Below are positions 44,305 through 53,679 of a stretch of 64,000 nt of DNA, in pieces. The position numbers and the translations under genes were made by a program. How positions within the stretch are numbered: position 1 is the first letter of the stretch; each line of letters begins with the position of its first letter. A model generated the notes under the pieces. The model was given only the letters and a program-made list of their open reading frames with translations, was not told the DNA's origin and searched no databases. Source of the DNA: Flammeovirga agarivorans (GTDB taxonomy: Bacteria; Bacteroidota; Bacteroidia; Cytophagales; Flammeovirgaceae). The stretch spans positions 1 to 64,000 of the forward strand of contig NZ_JABAIL010000006.1 in the NCBI RefSeq assembly GCF_012641475.1, read 5' to 3'.

Positions 44305-46683
44305 ATGAAAAACAACAAATACTTGTATTTACTTTTTGTAGTAATACTTCTAATCTCTTCCTATAAGTCGTTTCAATCAGATCTAGTGATGATTGAAAAT
44401 GATTTTGTGAGAATCGAATACGATGCTCAAGAAGGATATTATCATATCTATGATAAATCTCAAAAGAGGTTTGTTGTTGAAAAAGCGTTTACAAAAGTCA
44501 ATAATTATTATTCCACTAATTATTCAATTCACCAATCTACTATTGAAGAATTAAATGATGGATTAGGTGAAGGTCAGAAACTTACAGTAGTAAGTTCAAA
44601 AGGGGGCAACCCAGATATTATTGTAGAATTTATGTTGTATAACTATAATAGTTATTTGGTGTTGAATCTTGGAATAGATAATACTACAGATAATAATTTA
44701 CGTATCCATACAATGTCACCTTTACAAAAAGGCATTGCTTATGACAATACAAAGTTTGAATCTTATATTGCCTTAGATGGATACAGTGGTGGTTCACTAG
44801 GATGGGAATGGCCTGGACATGGACATACAACAAGTGTTCATACTCAAAGCCTTACTTCTGAAAATAATTTGATGCTTACTTTTGGTAAAAGTCTAGACGA
44901 AAAGAATACTCTTGTTATGGGAGGGCTTACTTATAAAGAGTTTGCCAAGAAAGCAGAAGCAAAAAAATATCTCAGCCACCTTGAACTGTCCCTCTGGTGT
45001 GAAGATGGCGTCGGTAAACTTGTGGATGCTAACACAAAGTACTTACCGAATGAGAAGTTTTATATTGATTTTAATGAAAAGAACCCTTTTGAAGCTTTAG
45101 AGAAATACGCTCTAATCGTAAAAATGGCTCAAAAGGTAGAGCTTAACTATTATACTTTTCCAACACTGTGCTTGTGGTATACGCATACAAATAATACTAC
45201 GGATGGTGTAAAACAAATGGAAGCAGCCGTTGAAAAAGGAATCACAAAATATTCTTCTTTGGGTATCAGAATCGTTCCGGACAATTACGATGATAACAAT
45301 ATTAATGGTTGGTTTGACGATGAACATTGGCAGAAGTACGGTTTTTATACGGCACCCTATGAAACATCAGAAAAATTTGCTCAAGCAATCATCGAGAGAG
45401 GAGGAATTCCATTTCAATATTTTCAATCTACTAAAACATCTACTGATTATAGTGAGCAATTTCCAGAACAATGTCTTTTCAATGAGGGTACTAAAAAAAC
45501 CGGTAATCTTGGCCCTGATTGGAACATAATTGGAAATGGAGGATATGATGTAACGGATAAAGATTTTGAAAAACATTTAAAAGATGCTTATGCTCATATT
45601 TATCAAGCAGGTTTTAAAGGAATTATGATTGATTATCCTCATTTATCATGGCATGAAGATGGAGGATTTGATGATAAGTATACCACGACTGCGGGCTTTC
45701 ATAGAAAGTATTTTGAGTTAGCTTATAATGGTTTGGGTGGAAAAAAGTCATTTGTACATGAAAGGATGAGAGATTCTGATGTTACGTTAGGTGCTGTTTC
45801 GTCTAAACGTACAGAAGGCGATACTTGGTCTATAACACCAAACATGATTAAACATACTTCGTTAAGGTGGTATAAAAATAGAGTTTTGGTCAATTGGGAT
45901 ATGGATGCGAAAGATTATACGAAGGTAAAATCAAAAAATAGAGATGCCATTCGTACGATGTTTACCATGACTTATGTAGTGAGTGGACGGTTATTATTAG
46001 GACATAGTTTGTATGATATGCCCGACTCTGTAACTTATGATCTCACAAGAACTTTACCTTATCCAGCTTTACCACAAACGGCTCGTCCCTTGGATGCTTT
46101 TTCATTAGAAAAGTTTTGCCCAGAAATTTTTGATTATAAAGTCAACGAAAAATGGCATCAGCTAACACTATACAATAGTAAACACTGGAAAGCAGAAAAT
46201 ATTAGTGTAGATCTATCTCAAAATGTCAATTTTAGTGGTCTTGGGTTAGATATGAACAAAGAATATCATGTATATGATTATTGGAATGATACTTATGTGA
46301 GCAAGGTGAAAGGGGGTGAGACACTTACACAAACCGTTAGAGGTGGAGAAGCCAGAATGTTAAGTGTACATGAGGTAGAGGAAAACCCTCAATTTATATC
46401 TACAAACAGGCATATAATGCAAGGTATGTTGGATTTGTATGATGTAGATTGGAGCAAAGCAAACAAAACTCTGACGGGTACTTCTAAAGTTATCGCAGAG
46501 GATACATATGAAGTAGTAATTGCTAAAAACAACTATAAAATACAAGACTTTGAGGTTTCTTCAGGTAAAGCAGAACTTGTTGAAATCAATGATGATTTAG
46601 TGAAGTTAGTCATTAACTCGCCAGAAAATAAAGAAATAAAATGGGGTGTTCAGTTTAATAAAAACATAAAAGACATGAGATAA
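44305..46683 (+). CDS. Large secreted TIM-barrel-like protein, candidate alpha-galactosidase-like hydrolase
   Basis: A 792-residue exported protein. The N-terminal hydrophobic segment (about 5-24) precedes a beta-sandwich (about 25-265, ENDFVRIEYDAQEGYYHIYD). A barrel region (about 280-620) includes FKGIMIDYPHLSWHEDGG with Asp443 at a typical nucleophile position, and VLVNWDMDAKDY. The C-terminal part (about 640-790) has HVYDYWNDTYVSK and FISTNRHIMQGMLDLYDVDW, a pattern I associate with alpha-galactosidase-clan enzymes. This points to a glycoside hydrolase of the GH27/GH36-like type, but I cannot assign a family. It follows the T9SS gene by 34 bases. Confidence 0.62.
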   Translation: MKNNKYLYLLFVVILLISSYKSFQSDLVMIENDFVRIEYDAQEGYYHIYDKSQKRFVVEKAFTKVNNYYSTNYSIHQSTIEELNDGLGEGQKLTVVSSKGGNPDIIVEFMLYNYNSYLVLNLGIDNTTDNNLRIHTMSPLQKGIAYDNTKFESYIALDGYSGGSLGWEWPGHGHTTSVHTQSLTSENNLMLTFGKSLDEKNTLVMGGLTYKEFAKKAEAKKYLSHLELSLWCEDGVGKLVDANTKYLPNEKFYIDFNEKNPFEALEKYALIVKMAQKVELNYYTFPTLCLWYTHTNNTTDGVKQMEAAVEKGITKYSSLGIRIVPDNYDDNNINGWFDDEHWQKYGFYTAPYETSEKFAQAIIERGGIPFQYFQSTKTSTDYSEQFPEQCLFNEGTKKTGNLGPDWNIIGNGGYDVTDKDFEKHLKDAYAHIYQAGFKGIMIDYPHLSWHEDGGFDDKYTTTAGFHRKYFELAYNGLGGKKSFVHERMRDSDVTLGAVSSKRTEGDTWSITPNMIKHTSLRWYKNRVLVNWDMDAKDYTKVKSKNRDAIRTMFTMTYVVSGRLLLGHSLYDMPDSVTYDLTRTLPYPALPQTARPLDAFSLEKFCPEIFDYKVNEKWHQLTLYNSKHWKAENISVDLSQNVNFSGLGLDMNKEYHVYDYWNDTYVSKVKGGETLTQTVRGGEARMLSVHEVEENPQFISTNRHIMQGMLDLYDVDWSKANKTLTGTSKVIAEDTYEVVIAKNNYKIQDFEVSSGKAELVEINDDLVKLVINSPENKEIKWGVQFNKNIKDMR

Positions 46684-46841
46684 TAAAGATATCTATCCAA
46701 ACTAAAATGCCCAATTCGGTAGGCTAAAGTACATTGTTATTTAATATTCTAATGATTTAATGTGGACAATTACCGGAAGTAATCAGGTCATCATTTATGA
46801 TGAAATACAACAATCAAAGCATTAAACCCATCGATTAGTTT

Positions 46842-46858
46842 TAACTTAAATTAAGTTA
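46842..46858. repeat. Palindrome upstream of susC
   Basis: TAACTTAAATTAAGTTA is a perfect palindrome around one central A in the gap 46684-47111. It may be an operator for a regulator of the uptake genes. Confidence 0.4.
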
Positions 46859-46930
46859 TTCGTTTTTAGTTTAAGGATTAAATAGGTCCCGATTCGTTAT
46901 CATTTTGATAAGTACATTGTTACAAGCCCT

Positions 46931-47040
46931 AAATATTAGGACAAGATTAAAAATGTTAACAGCATATTGAAAAACATTATATAATTATGTAAAAATCTTG
47001 TAATTATATAATTTTACAAACAATTGAAATATTAGGACAA
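46931..47040 (+). promoter_or_regulatory. Direct repeats and inverted repeat in the susC leader
   Basis: AAATATTAGGACAA occurs at 46931-46944 and 47027-47040, exactly 96 bases apart. Between them lies a perfect 12-base inverted repeat of A and T only (46976-46987 and 47001-47012). The second direct repeat ends just before the -33 region of the likely promoter, a typical activator position. The regulator is unknown. Confidence 0.45.
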
Positions 47041-47062
47041 ATATTTAAACTGACGATTTACC

Positions 47063-47070
47063 TAATTTTG
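47063..47070 (+). promoter_or_regulatory. Possible susC promoter -7 box
   Basis: TAATTTTG matches TAnnTTTG, 41 bases before the susC ATG. No good -33 box stands 19-21 bases upstream; the direct repeat AAATATTAGGACAA is found there instead, which fits an activator-dependent promoter. Confidence 0.35.
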
Positions 47071-47111
47071 AGCTAATCGATAAGCATGAAATCTATTCAA
47101 TGAGTTAAAGT

Positions 47112-50100
47112 ATGATGAAAAGAATTATACAGATAGCCAATTTTTTAATACTATTCATTTTAACATTTTTTATTACTAATGTCGCTAACGCACAAGATAT
47201 CACTGTTAAAGGAATTGTTCATGATCCGAAAGGAATCACAATACCTGGTGCATCAGTTTCTGTAGTAAATGAGTTGAAAGGAACAATATCAGATATTGAT
47301 GGAAAGTTTACTGTCTCCAATGTGAAAGTGGGCGATATTATCCTCATCTCTTTCATAGGTTATGAAAAGTATACTTTCACTGTAAAAGAATCAATGAAAC
47401 CCGAAATCAAAGTTTACTTAAAAGAAAGTGTAAGTGAACTGGATGAGGTAGTTGTTATCGGTTATGGTGAACAGAAAAAAGAAGACCTTACAGGTGCGAT
47501 AAGTAGAGTATCAGGTAAGGATATCGAGAGATCAACCAATGCCTCTTTTGAGAATGAATTACAAGGTCGAATGGCGGGTGTTAGAGTAGTATCTAACAGT
47601 GGTCAGCCAGGAGCATCATCATCCGTTTCAATTAGAGGAGTCAACTCAATTGGTGGAAATAACAGACCATTGTATGTAATTGATGGAGTGCCAATCATTT
47701 CTGATGATAATATGGGTTTTGCTCAGAATGAAGGTTCGGGGCAAAGTGCAATGGCGGACATCAACCCTGCAGATATTAAATCGGTCGAAGTTTTAAAAGA
47801 TGCTTCTTCTACTGCTATTTATGGATCTATGGGATCAAACGGTGTGATTTTAATTACTACGAAACAAGGTGAAGCGGGAGATATCAAAACCAATGTCAGT
47901 GGCAAATACGGTGTACAAGAATTACCAAAATGGATGTATAAAGATGTTTTGGATACACCTGGTTATATGTCATTAAGAGCAGAAACAAACAGATTATCTT
48001 CTACAGACTCTCTAAACTATTTAGGAAATACATCAGATACATTGACCAATACAAATTGGCAAGATCAATTATATAGACAAGGATATGTTGCGGATATAAA
48101 CGCATCGGTATCGGGAGGAACAAGAAAATTTAACTTTAGAACTTCTGCTAACTACTATAAATCAGAAGGTATTATTGAAAATTCAGGTTTTGAAAGAATA
48201 ACATTCAATGCCAATGTTAACGGTCAAGTTTCTGAAAAATTGAGAATGTCATCTACCATTTACATTGCAAACTCTGATGCACAACAGGTGAATACAGGTA
48301 CTGGTTTTGACCCATCAAAAGGGCAAGGGAGTGTGGTTTTACAAGGTTTGAGAGCTCAGCCAACTTTGGATCTTGAAGGAAACAATTTGATAAATAACAG
48401 CCTTGCTTTATTTAACAATACACCATTGGATATGGTGAGGTTGAACAGTATGCAAAACCTAACGAATGTGTTGGTGGGTAATTTATCATTGGATTATAAC
48501 ATAGGAAAAGGGTTTGCATTAACGACTAGATATGGTGTAAACAACGGTAATAGAGAAAATAACTTCTATAGAGCTACAAATCCAGCGAACAGAATTGATG
48601 ATATCGATGGCTGGGCAAAGAGACGTTTTTCTAGCTTTTCTTCATGGAACTGGGACAATCAAATCAGATACAACAAGAAAGTCAATAAGTTCAATGTAAA
48701 TGCTTTATTGATGTCTTCATTGAGAAGTTCTCAAGACAACTGGTCAAGCCAAGAAGCACAAAACTTCCCTTCAGACGCTTTAAAGTGGTACAATATGGGA
48801 GCAGGAACATCTCAGCTTTCAAACAATAGTGGTTATGGAAAACGTACTTTAATGAGTTTTACAGCCAGAGCCATTTTAAGTTATGACAATCGTTATTTCT
48901 TAACTGTTTCGGAGCGTATAGATGGAGCATCACAATTCTCAAAGAACAATAAATGGGCTTCATTCCCTGCAGTATCTGCTTCATGGAAAATCAATCAAGA
49001 AAAGTTCTTTAGTGTTCGTAATGTAGATCTTCTGAAATTAAGAGCGAGTTACGGTACAAACGGTTCGCCTGCAAGTAGAATTGGACAATCATTAGCCATT
49101 TATTCTACACACTACGGTGTTCTAGGAAGTGAAACAAAGTATAGATCTCCAGCTTTAAGAGAAGCTTTCTTTACAAATGATGAGTTAAAGTGGGAGCTGA
49201 CAAAAGAATTAAACTTTGGTCTAGACTTCAGTTTCTATAAATCAAGAATAACTTTTACAGGAGACTACTACATCAAAAATACTGATGACCTGCTATTGAA
49301 TACTAATGTTCCGGGTTACACTGGTTTCAAGGAGGGTTTAGTAAATGTGGGTTCATTACAGAATAAAGGTCTTGAGTTGATGTTGAAAACTACAAATGTA
49401 GAATCGGGTGATTTTTCTTGGTCGAGTAGCATTATGTACACCAATGCTAAGACGTACATCACAGATTTAAATGTAGATAAATTAAATACAGGGTACCAAA
49501 ATCCTTGGATTAACGAAGGAGCAACACAACGTTTAATTATTGGAAAAGAACTAGGTACTTTCTGGGGTAGAAAGCAAGAAGGGGTATTCCAATACGAAGA
49601 CTTTAAGGAGTTTAGAGGAATGACAACTGAGGAAGCAGCCAGAAAATATAGAGAAGACCTAAAAGAAGCGAAATACCAAGTAGGTGGTTTAAATGGTAAG
49701 TACACTCCTTGGAAGGAAAAAGATGTTGGACAGGCAAGATACCCTGGTCAACCGAAATACAAGGACTTAAACGGTGATGGCAAAATTAACTCTGAGGACT
49801 TAACAGAAATCGGAAATGCTCAACCAGACTTTGTATGGTCATTAGGCAATGATTTTACATACAAAAACCTAACACTATCGATCTTTATTGTGGGTGAGCA
49901 AGGTAGACAAATGGCTAACTTGAATAACTGGCAGTTGAGCTTCCTAAATGGATCTCACAATACAACACAAGAGATCTTTGATAACCGTTGGACACCTGAA
50001 AATCCAACAGAGGATACGCATATTGCTTTGGGAAGTAACAACCAATCTACGATTTCATTCAGTGATGATTTTATCGAAGATGCCTCTTTCGTAAGGTTAA

Positions 50101-50312
50101 AAAGAATTGACCTGATGTATCGTTTTGTGAGAGAAAAATTTAATGCAAACCTTACTTTCTCAGTAAGTGATATATATACTTGGACAAATTACAGTGGTTA
50201 TAATCCTGATGTTTCATTAGGAGGTCACAATGCCTTAAAAATGGGGCATGACTACGGTATTTACCCATTACCAATTACATATAATGTCGGTTTAAACCTA
50301 ACATTTAAATAA
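47112..50312 (+). CDS. susC: SusC-type TonB-dependent receptor
   Basis: Outer-membrane importer of glycan fragments, 1066 residues. A signal peptide (about 1-27, NVANAQ) precedes a carboxypeptidase-D-regulatory-like domain (about 30-110, VKGIVHDPKGITIPGASVSV). Next come the TonB-box region (ELDEVVVIGYGEQKK, about 115-130), the plug (LQGRMAGVRVVSNSGQPGASSSVSIRG in two parts, PLYVIDGVPI) and the 22-strand barrel with TSANYYKSEGIIENSGFER and the C-terminal YNVGLNLTFK. The SusC signature is complete. It is followed by SusD with a 4-base gap. Confidence 0.95.
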   Translation: MMKRIIQIANFLILFILTFFITNVANAQDITVKGIVHDPKGITIPGASVSVVNELKGTISDIDGKFTVSNVKVGDIILISFIGYEKYTFTVKESMKPEIKVYLKESVSELDEVVVIGYGEQKKEDLTGAISRVSGKDIERSTNASFENELQGRMAGVRVVSNSGQPGASSSVSIRGVNSIGGNNRPLYVIDGVPIISDDNMGFAQNEGSGQSAMADINPADIKSVEVLKDASSTAIYGSMGSNGVILITTKQGEAGDIKTNVSGKYGVQELPKWMYKDVLDTPGYMSLRAETNRLSSTDSLNYLGNTSDTLTNTNWQDQLYRQGYVADINASVSGGTRKFNFRTSANYYKSEGIIENSGFERITFNANVNGQVSEKLRMSSTIYIANSDAQQVNTGTGFDPSKGQGSVVLQGLRAQPTLDLEGNNLINNSLALFNNTPLDMVRLNSMQNLTNVLVGNLSLDYNIGKGFALTTRYGVNNGNRENNFYRATNPANRIDDIDGWAKRRFSSFSSWNWDNQIRYNKKVNKFNVNALLMSSLRSSQDNWSSQEAQNFPSDALKWYNMGAGTSQLSNNSGYGKRTLMSFTARAILSYDNRYFLTVSERIDGASQFSKNNKWASFPAVSASWKINQEKFFSVRNVDLLKLRASYGTNGSPASRIGQSLAIYSTHYGVLGSETKYRSPALREAFFTNDELKWELTKELNFGLDFSFYKSRITFTGDYYIKNTDDLLLNTNVPGYTGFKEGLVNVGSLQNKGLELMLKTTNVESGDFSWSSSIMYTNAKTYITDLNVDKLNTGYQNPWINEGATQRLIIGKELGTFWGRKQEGVFQYEDFKEFRGMTTEEAARKYREDLKEAKYQVGGLNGKYTPWKEKDVGQARYPGQPKYKDLNGDGKINSEDLTEIGNAQPDFVWSLGNDFTYKNLTLSIFIVGEQGRQMANLNNWQLSFLNGSHNTTQEIFDNRWTPENPTEDTHIALGSNNQSTISFSDDFIEDASFVRLKRIDLMYRFVREKFNANLTFSVSDIYTWTNYSGYNPDVSLGGHNALKMGHDYGIYPLPITYNVGLNLTFK

Positions 50313-50316
50313 GCAC

Positions 50317-51954
50317 ATGTTGAAAAGTATGAATTATAAAAATATTGTTTTTTGCCTGTTGATGCTAGGCGGAGTGAGTTGTAACTTCTTGGAAGAAGAT
50401 CCAAAAGGTTATATCACAGAAAACGACCTACCGCAGACTTACGAAGGAGCACTTTCTTTGGCAATGGCTCCATATGAAAATTGGGTATCAGGTGGTAATT
50501 TATTCGGCAGATGGTTTTATCTGTGGGAATTAGGAACTGATGATATGTCAAGTCAGGAACGTCCAGAAATTTCAGGACCAAATGCCAATTATCTCCTACA
50601 TACTGCAAATCCAGACGAATACTTCTATTACAATGGTATTTGGGGACCACTTTGGAAAGGTGTTGCAGATTGTAACAATGCGATGGATAAGATTCAGAAA
50701 ATGGATGGAGAAATCACAGACGAGGAGAAAGAGGAGATTATCGGTGAACTAAAGACAAATAGAGCATTGTACTACTATTTTTTAGTACGAATGTTCGGTG
50801 ATTTGCCTAAAGTGACACAACCGATGAACTTGTTGAGTAATTTAGGTGAGATTCCAAGATCTGATGCAATGGAGATTTACAACGAAATCATCATCCCAGA
50901 TCTAAAAGATGCTATCGAAGTACTGCCTGAAAGCTATGGTACAAGTTATGCTGGTAGATTTACAAAAACTTCTGCAAATGTATTATTAGCAGAGGTGTAT
51001 CTTACAATGGCGGGATGGAGATATACTTCAGCAGGACAGTTGTTAAAAGGCGACTCTGAATTATATAGATATGCAATGGCATATGCAGACAGTGCAATCA
51101 ATAATAATGGAGGTTTTGAGATTTTTACTGAAAATGAAGAATACGAAAATCCATTCGAGCAACCATGGAGACAGCATTTCTCTAAAGAATCATTGATTGA
51201 ATTTGGTAACCTTTCTGGTCTTGGTAAAGGTGCTCAAGCAGAAGGTTTACAGCTTGTAGCAGAAACTATGGACCATGGTGCTGGCAAATTCTGGGGAGGT
51301 AATCCAAAGAAATTTCATGGTTCAGCAACAGGTATGTATATCCCAACTCCAGATTTATTTAGAGCTTTTGAAGAAGGTGATAAAAGAAAAGATTTTAGTA
51401 TGCTGGTGAAAGCCGTTGATGCAAAAGGAGATACTTGTTACAGTCCACCTATTTATCATAAGCTATGTGATCCTTTTATTTATAGAGGTGAGCCAGGTTT
51501 CCAAGCGGCAGACGGTGATATCAATATTGTTTTATACAGAATCGCAGATGCATTATTGATCTTTGCAGAAGCATCTAACGAAGTAAACGGCCCTACAGCA
51601 AAAGCAGTAGAACAGATCAATAAATTAAGAAGAAGAGGTGGTTTAACTGACCTATCTACTTCGATGACTAAAGATCAGTTTAGAGAAATTATCTGGAAGG
51701 AAAGAAGAGTAGAAACAAATGGAGAAGGGAAGCGTAAGTTTGACCTTGTGAGAACAAATAGGTTAAAACAACTAGCTGATGCAAGAGATATCTATTATAG
51801 CTCATCAGACAACCCAGAGTATGCAAACGGTCAGAAAGATGATATTCTGATTAATACCATTTGTTTGCCTTATCCACAGCATGAATATATATGGCCTATT
51901 CCTAGACCAGATATGCTACTACATGACAATTGGAAACAAAATTACGGTTACTAA
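50317..51954 (+). CDS. susD: SusD-type surface glycan-binding lipoprotein
   Basis: Partner of SusC that forms the lid on the importer. The lipoprotein signal ends LGGVSC (cysteine about 26), followed by FLEEDPKGYITENDL, the usual SusD start. TPR-like helices fill about 120-250 (ALYYYFLVRMFGDLPKVTQP), and the C-terminal part has DALLIFAEASNEVNGPTAKAVEQINKLRRRGGL in segments (about 405-440) and the terminal W-P-I-P-R-P-D-M region. The start can be 50317 or the ATG at 50329. It is the second gene of the uptake operon. Confidence 0.93.
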   Translation: MLKSMNYKNIVFCLLMLGGVSCNFLEEDPKGYITENDLPQTYEGALSLAMAPYENWVSGGNLFGRWFYLWELGTDDMSSQERPEISGPNANYLLHTANPDEYFYYNGIWGPLWKGVADCNNAMDKIQKMDGEITDEEKEEIIGELKTNRALYYYFLVRMFGDLPKVTQPMNLLSNLGEIPRSDAMEIYNEIIIPDLKDAIEVLPESYGTSYAGRFTKTSANVLLAEVYLTMAGWRYTSAGQLLKGDSELYRYAMAYADSAINNNGGFEIFTENEEYENPFEQPWRQHFSKESLIEFGNLSGLGKGAQAEGLQLVAETMDHGAGKFWGGNPKKFHGSATGMYIPTPDLFRAFEEGDKRKDFSMLVKAVDAKGDTCYSPPIYHKLCDPFIYRGEPGFQAADGDINIVLYRIADALLIFAEASNEVNGPTAKAVEQINKLRRRGGLTDLSTSMTKDQFREIIWKERRVETNGEGKRKFDLVRTNRLKQLADARDIYYSSSDNPEYANGQKDDILINTICLPYPQHEYIWPIPRPDMLLHDNWKQNYGY

Positions 51955-51970
51955 AACGGGAATAACTAAG

Positions 51971-53602
51971 ATGAAAAAACTAAACTTATTAAGCGTTTTA
52001 TTGATGTTCCTTGTTTTTGGTTGTAATGAACAACAAGTGGAGCAAGACATCAAAATTGATGAAGGAATCAGCGTTAGTCCGTGGGAGATTCCAACAGCAT
52101 TTGAGATAAACGAAACATTACAGTTTATTGCTTATAATATTTCTGATTACGAAGAAGCAACTGGTATTGTTTGGTCTGTAGTTTCTCCTGATGGAGCTGT
52201 AGAAGTAGAAGAAGAAACAGGTATTGTAACAGGAACAAAAGAAGGTTGGGGTAAGGTAATAGCCACTTCGTCAATTACTAATCTTTCCGATACAACTTAT
52301 GTTGTAGTAGGACATGAGAATCCATCGGTTGACTTCTTAGAGCCTGTAATCCAAGAGTTAGAAGTTGTAGTCGGTAGAAGTATTCAAGTAGAAGCCATGA
52401 CACTTCCTTACAACGTTAGTGATTTAGGGTTAATATGGTACGAAGCAGATGAACCAGAAATGATAAATGTAGAAAGTCACGGTCTGGTAAAAGCGAAAGT
52501 AGTGGGTGTTACTAATGTATTGGCACATACCATTAGAACGGAAGATAGGGAGGTTTTAACAACGTCAATTCGTTTAAATGTAATGCCTGAAATCGCTGTT
52601 GATACTATTTTATTTGCTGAAGATGTGATTACTCAAACAGAAACAGAAGAGTTTGGTATTGCATTTAACTACTTACCAGAAAATGCTAACGATACTACTT
52701 TCCATTACTATGTTTCTGATACCTCTATTTTAGAAATTAATGAAGAAACAGGTTTGATTTTAGCGAAGAAACCGGGTTCGGCATTAGCTTTTGTTTCTAA
52801 CGATAGAATTTTATCAAAAGCAGTAAAGGTAACAGTAAATGAAAAAGTATTTGCTCAGGGTGTAGAATTAAATTATCTACTGGCAGGACCGATTCAGTTT
52901 ACAGGTCAATCTGTTCAAATTGAAGCGAATTTTACTCCTGAAGAAACTTTTGATCAGACTGGTGTTTGGACGTCATCAAATGAGTTAGTAGCCTCTGTTG
53001 ACCAAGGTGGTGTTGTAACTGCAGTAAGTGACGGAACAACAATCATTAAGTTTGTCTCTAATGATGGAGGTTTTACCGATGAAGTGGAAGTTACAGTAGA
53101 TGCCACCTACTATTACTTTGCAGCAGGTGAAACAAACAATGAGGTTTCGGTAAGACCAAGAAAAGATTTATCGATTGAAGAAATTGTAGGTACTAACCAT
53201 GCCAATGAGGAGGTAGATCTTATCCAACTGACAAGAGTAGCAGGTGATGGTTGGCCGTTATACGATATTTCGACACAAAACTCGGCTATTGTTAATTCAG
53301 ATTATGGTTTAGAATATTCATTATGGGCAAAGGCCATAAAGGCAGATGAGAAGTTAAGTCATTATAATATTAGTCTTATTCTTAAAAGCTCTAGCAGTGG
53401 AGTAAGGGTGAAGAAAGTGGTAGAAGTGAAGGAGCCTATCTTTAATGAATGGACAGAATATAAATTTAACTTCGACGATACCGAAGCCATCAATGAAGAT
53501 ATCGACCAAATGGAATTAATTTTCTGGGATGGTCACTTTGGAGATACTACATTAAACGCACAATATATCATCGAAGGTCTTACAGGCCCTAGATTAAGAT
53601 AA
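51971..53602 (+). CDS. Surface lipoprotein with bacterial Ig-like domains, SusE-position protein
   Basis: The reading frame opens inside susD at 51881, but the ATG at 51971 starts a clean lipoprotein signal (MKKLNLLSVLLMFLVFGC), 16 bases after the susD stop. The mature protein (543 residues in all) has about four Big_2-type Ig-like repeats (IVWSVVSPDGAVEVEEETGIVTG, then LGLIWYEADEPEMINVESHGL, FHYYVSDTSILEINEETG and TGVWTSSNELVASVDQGG, each given in part). A C-terminal beta-sandwich (about 380-543) ends EGLTGPRLR. That module resembles those in the next three proteins. It is the third gene of the susCD operon and probably binds the glycan at the cell surface. Confidence 0.85.
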   Translation: MKKLNLLSVLLMFLVFGCNEQQVEQDIKIDEGISVSPWEIPTAFEINETLQFIAYNISDYEEATGIVWSVVSPDGAVEVEEETGIVTGTKEGWGKVIATSSITNLSDTTYVVVGHENPSVDFLEPVIQELEVVVGRSIQVEAMTLPYNVSDLGLIWYEADEPEMINVESHGLVKAKVVGVTNVLAHTIRTEDREVLTTSIRLNVMPEIAVDTILFAEDVITQTETEEFGIAFNYLPENANDTTFHYYVSDTSILEINEETGLILAKKPGSALAFVSNDRILSKAVKVTVNEKVFAQGVELNYLLAGPIQFTGQSVQIEANFTPEETFDQTGVWTSSNELVASVDQGGVVTAVSDGTTIIKFVSNDGGFTDEVEVTVDATYYYFAAGETNNEVSVRPRKDLSIEEIVGTNHANEEVDLIQLTRVAGDGWPLYDISTQNSAIVNSDYGLEYSLWAKAIKADEKLSHYNISLILKSSSSGVRVKKVVEVKEPIFNEWTEYKFNFDDTEAINEDIDQMELIFWDGHFGDTTLNAQYIIEGLTGPRLR

Positions 53603-53612
53603 TAAAAATTAG

Positions 53613-53634
53613 GAGACGCGAGCAATCGCGTCTC
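53613..53634 (+). terminator. GAGACG hairpin between surface-protein genes
   Basis: The arms GAGACGCGA and TCGCGTCTC with loop GCAA form a perfect 9-base stem 10 bases past the stop. No T-run follows, so partial termination or mRNA protection is likely. The stem shares GAGACG with the hairpin at 59616. Confidence 0.6.
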
Positions 53635-53679
53635 ACCTCGATATCATTATCCAAACTATACACTTTTCATAAATTTGAG

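Noticed and set aside
49316-49705. 129-residue minus-strand frame in susC
   Set aside because: Antisense to a clear SusC barrel; codon pattern follows the plus-strand gene.
51881-51970. Longer N-terminus for the SusE-position protein, overlapping susD
   Set aside because: The added 30 residues are not a signal; the ATG at 51971 gives a proper lipoprotein signal.
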